Shown here: piece by piece, positions 5,584 through 7,728 of the stretch
How the letters are laid out: every line of letters begins with the position of its first letter
How positions within the stretch are numbered: the first letter of the stretch is position 1
NCBI GenBank assembly: GCA_002414505.1
Contig: DHZF01000047.1
Span: forward strand, 1 to 7,728
From: Hyphomonas sp. UBA5111
Lineage (GTDB): Bacteria; Pseudomonadota; Alphaproteobacteria; Caulobacterales; Hyphomonadaceae
Direction of reading: 5' to 3'
DNA length: 7,728 nucleotides
Notes under the pieces: generated by a model
The model's input: only the letters and a program-made list of their open reading frames with translations
The model's database searches: none
Told to the model about the DNA's origin: nothing
Translations under genes and position numbers: made by a program

Positions 5584-7320
5584 ATGACGCACGATCTGGT
5601 CTTGCGCGGCGGAACGATCATAGACGGCACAGGCGGCGAAAGCTTCGAGGGCGACGTTGCTGTTTCGAGTGGGAAGATCACGGAAATTGGCAACGTCGCG
5701 GGCCGGGGCATAGAGGAAATCGACGCCCGCGGACAAGTCGTGACGCCCGGCTTTGTGGACATTCATACGCATTATGATGGCCAGGCAACCTGGACCGGCT
5801 CGATCAGCCCGTCATCCCAGCACGGCGTCACAACGGTGGTTATGGGCAATTGCGGCGTCGGCTTCGCACCCTGCAAGCCGGAAGACCATGACCGGCTAAT
5901 CCGTCTGATGGAAGGCGTGGAGGATATCCCCTTCCCCGTCCTCGCCGAAGGCCTTCCCTGGAATTGGGAGAGCTTTCCCGATTATCTCGACAGCCTTGCA
6001 AATGGACAATTTGATGCTGACATCTGCGCCCAGCTGCCCCATGCCGCGCTGCGCGTCTATGTCATGGGAGAGCGCGGCGCGAACCGGGAACCTGCTACGG
6101 AGGAGGACATTCGCCAGATGCGAGCACTGGCAACCGAAGCAATCCGCGCGGGTGCCATCGGTTTTTCGACCTCTCGAACACTCAACCATCGCACAAGCGA
6201 TGGTCAGCCAACGCCAACGCTGACGGCAAGCGAAGCGGAACTCACGGGCATCGCACAGGGCGTGGCAGACGCCGGGCGCGGCGGGCTGCAATTCGTGTCC
6301 GATTTTGACGATCCCGAGAAAGAGGCTGCCATGCTGCGCCGGATCGTCGAGACGAGCGGGCGTCCCTTGTCAGTTTCGCTGGCTCAGGCAGATGTCGCGC
6401 CCGATGGCTGGCGGCGCCTACTGGGCGCAATCGAACAGGCCAATGAGGATGGCCTGCCGATGCGTGCACAGGTGGCGCCGCGGCCTGTGGGCGTTCTGCT
6501 GGGGTTCGAACTGACATTGAATCCATTCAGCGCGTATCCGGTCTACCGTGAAATCGCTGGCCTTCCTTTTGACGAACGCATCAAGCGGCTTCGCACAGAG
6601 GATTTCCGCAAGCGATTGCTGGCGGACGCGCCGGACACAGATAATCCGTTCCTGAAAGTCATGCTGCGCAGCTTTGGAAAAATCTTCCAACTCGACGACC
6701 CGGTAAATTACGAGCCAACCCCCGACCGTACGCTGGAAGCCATTGCGGCCCGGCGCGGTGTATCACCAGAAGAAGCCGCCCTCGACCTGATGCTGGAGCG
6801 CGACGGCCACGGCATGCTCTATCTGCCCTTCCTGAACTATTCCGGCGGATCGCTCGATCCGTCCTATGAGATGATGCTCAGCCCGGCGACGCTGCCAGGC
6901 CTGTCGGATGGCGGCGCGCATGTCGGCATGATCTGTGATGGGTCTTTCACCACCACGATGCTGACCCATTGGGTCCGCGACCGAACACGGGGACCGCGCA
7001 TCCCCATTGAACACATCGTGCATCGTCAGGCCCGCGCGACCGCCCAATGGATTGGCCTGAATGATCGCGGCCTGATCGCACCGGGCTATCGGGCCGATTT
7101 GAATGTGATCGATCTCGCCAATCTGAAACTCCACTTACCTCAAGTGGATTATGACCTGCCTGCTGGCGGCCGGCGCCTGATGCAACATGCCTCAGGCTAT
7201 ACGGCGACCATCCTCAACGGACAGATTACGCACCGAGACGGAGATCCCACGGGCGCAAGACCGGGTCGCCTTCTTCGAGGAGCAAGGGAAACCCAATCGG
7301 CAGCCATTGCCGCCGAATAG
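5584..7320 (+). CDS. Amidohydrolase, N-acyl-D-amino-acid deacylase-like
   Basis: This 578-residue protein is of the amidohydrolase superfamily, closest in pattern to D-aminoacylase (N-acyl-D-amino-acid deacylase), which cuts N-acyl groups from D-amino acids. Features seen: the N-terminal beta part [13 protein letters not shown] (5-17); [13 protein letters not shown] (55-67) with the metal-binding HxH (H61, H63); [10 protein letters not shown] (88-97) with the family cysteine C90; and SDGGAHVG (441-448) with the likely catalytic D442. A C-terminal beta part [16 protein letters not shown] (495-510) closes the fold. The two further histidines of classical D-aminoacylase appear absent: the sites read FVSDF (237-241) and SVSLAQ (263-268). 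Substrate is therefore uncertain. No signal peptide is seen, so it is cytoplasmic. The start is set by GGAGG 9 bases upstream. Its stop directly abuts that of ftsY. Confidence 0.85.
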   Translation: MTHDLVLRGGTIIDGTGGESFEGDVAVSSGKITEIGNVAGRGIEEIDARGQVVTPGFVDIHTHYDGQATWTGSISPSSQHGVTTVVMGNCGVGFAPCKPEDHDRLIRLMEGVEDIPFPVLAEGLPWNWESFPDYLDSLANGQFDADICAQLPHAALRVYVMGERGANREPATEEDIRQMRALATEAIRAGAIGFSTSRTLNHRTSDGQPTPTLTASEAELTGIAQGVADAGRGGLQFVSDFDDPEKEAAMLRRIVETSGRPLSVSLAQADVAPDGWRRLLGAIEQANEDGLPMRAQVAPRPVGVLLGFELTLNPFSAYPVYREIAGLPFDERIKRLRTEDFRKRLLADAPDTDNPFLKVMLRSFGKIFQLDDPVNYEPTPDRTLEAIAARRGVSPEEAALDLMLERDGHGMLYLPFLNYSGGSLDPSYEMMLSPATLPGLSDGGAHVGMICDGSFTTTMLTHWVRDRTRGPRIPIEHIVHRQARATAQWIGLNDRGLIAPGYRADLNVIDLANLKLHLPQVDYDLPAGGRRLMQHASGYTATILNGQITHRDGDPTGARPGRLLRGARETQSAAIAAE

Positions 7321-7728
7321 TCAGTCTTTAAGTCCGACCAATGCCTTCGAAAAGGCTTCCGCGCTGAAGGGGCGGAGGTCTTCTGCCTTCTCGCCAATGC
7401 CGATGAAGTGAATTGGCAAATCATACGCTTCGGCGATGGCCACCAGCACACCGCCCTTGGCCGTGCCGTCGAGTTTGGTCATCACGAGGCCCGTCACTCC
7501 GGCCGTGTTCCTGAACGCCTCGACTTGGGACAGCGCGTTCTGGCCAACGGTAGCGTCCAGAACGAGAATAACATCATGCGGTGCCGTCGGGTCCAGCTTG
7601 CGCACGACACGGACGACTTTTTCAAGCTCGGCCATCAATTCGGCCTTGTTCTGCAGGCGTCCAGCCGTGTCGACCAGCACAAGATCGAGATCGTCCGCCT
7701 TCGCCTGTTCCATCGCCTCGTAAACAAG
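7321..7728 (-). CDS. ftsY: FtsY, signal recognition particle receptor (C-terminal part)
   Basis: This is the C-terminal 135 residues of the SRP receptor GTPase, which docks ribosome-SRP complexes at the inner membrane for co-translational insertion. The reading frame stays open to the window edge (LVYEAMEQ...), so the ATG at 7713 is internal and the N-terminal and P-loop regions lie outside. GTPase motifs seen are DTAGRLQNK (G3, fragment residues 20-28), LDATVGQNA (58-66), TKLDGTAKGG (G4, 84-93) and FIGIGEKAEDL (108-118). The pattern is FtsY and not Ffh: the chain ends soon after the GTPase domain with no methionine-rich M domain. It is convergent with the amidohydrolase gene with no bases between the stops. 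Confidence 0.95.
   Translation of the reverse strand, partial: LVYEAMEQAKADDLDLVLVDTAGRLQNKAELMAELEKVVRVVRKLDPTAPHDVILVLDATVGQNALSQVEAFRNTAGVTGLVMTKLDGTAKGGVLVAIAEAYDLPIHFIGIGEKAEDLRPFSAEAFSKALVGLKD

Noticed and set aside
4770..5762. Minus-strand open frame of 330 codons across the transporter and the amidohydrolase start
   Set aside because: It runs out of frame through the EamA gene and antisense through the amidohydrolase start, with no recognisable domain.
7298..7312. Hairpin CGGCA/TGCCG downstream of ftsY on the minus strand
   Set aside because: It has a five-base-pair stem followed by ATTGGGTTT, which is a weak T tract, and it lies in amidohydrolase coding sequence.
7343..7356. Hairpin GCCTT-CGAA-AAGGC downstream of the amidohydrolase
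   Set aside because: It has a short stem inside ftsY coding sequence and no T run on the plus strand.
7321..7713. ATG at 7713 as the start of a small GTPase gene
   Set aside because: The frame continues upstream to the window edge with FtsY-like residues (LVYEAMEQ), so this methionine is internal.

Overview
The window looks like a piece of chromosome from an alphaproteobacterium. The reasons are high GC, a System I cytochrome c maturation (ccm) cluster, and the presence of yciB and ftsY close to that cluster. A marine Hyphomonadaceae/Maricaulales-type organism is my best guess, but that is an inference from gene style and not from a marker gene. Coding density is very high: no gene-free stretch exceeds about 130 bases, and several genes overlap or abut. 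I see no tRNA, rRNA, CRISPR array, insertion sequence, origin or riboswitch.

Positions 1-2452 (+) hold a tightly packed ccm operon: the 3' part of ccmA (its 5' end is outside the window), ccmB, ccmC, the small ccmD and the thioredoxin-like ccmG. ccmA/ccmB overlap by TTGA and ccmD/ccmG by ATGA, which suggests translational coupling. CcmABCD handle heme for loading onto CcmE, and CcmG is the periplasmic thiol-disulfide partner. ccmE, ccmF and ccmH are not here.

Positions 2469-3864 hold a divergent pair. On the minus strand is a MarR-type winged-helix protein with a 95-residue Ala/Lys/Pro tail like eukaryotic histone H1. On the plus strand is a Nudix hydrolase. They share a 130-base spacer. The MarR/H1 gene ends in a clear intrinsic terminator that lies antisense inside the last codons of ccmG.

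Positions 3861-5479 (minus) carry yciB (septation/inner-membrane protein, ispZ) and a ten-helix EamA/DMT transporter. Positions 5584-7320 (+) carry a 578-residue D-aminoacylase-like amidohydrolase, divergent from the transporter. Positions 7321-7728 (minus) are the C-terminal GTPase part of ftsY, the signal recognition particle receptor; its 5' end is outside the window.

The ccm, yciB and ftsY genes form a housekeeping frame (membrane protein targeting, cell envelope, cytochrome c biogenesis). The MarR/H1-Nudix pair and the transporter-amidohydrolase pair look like accessory units set between them. The most unusual items are the MarR-H1 architecture, the amidohydrolase that appears to lack two usual metal-binding histidines, and the Nudix protein with a half-lost zinc ribbon. 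I found no complete undescribed multi-gene system.
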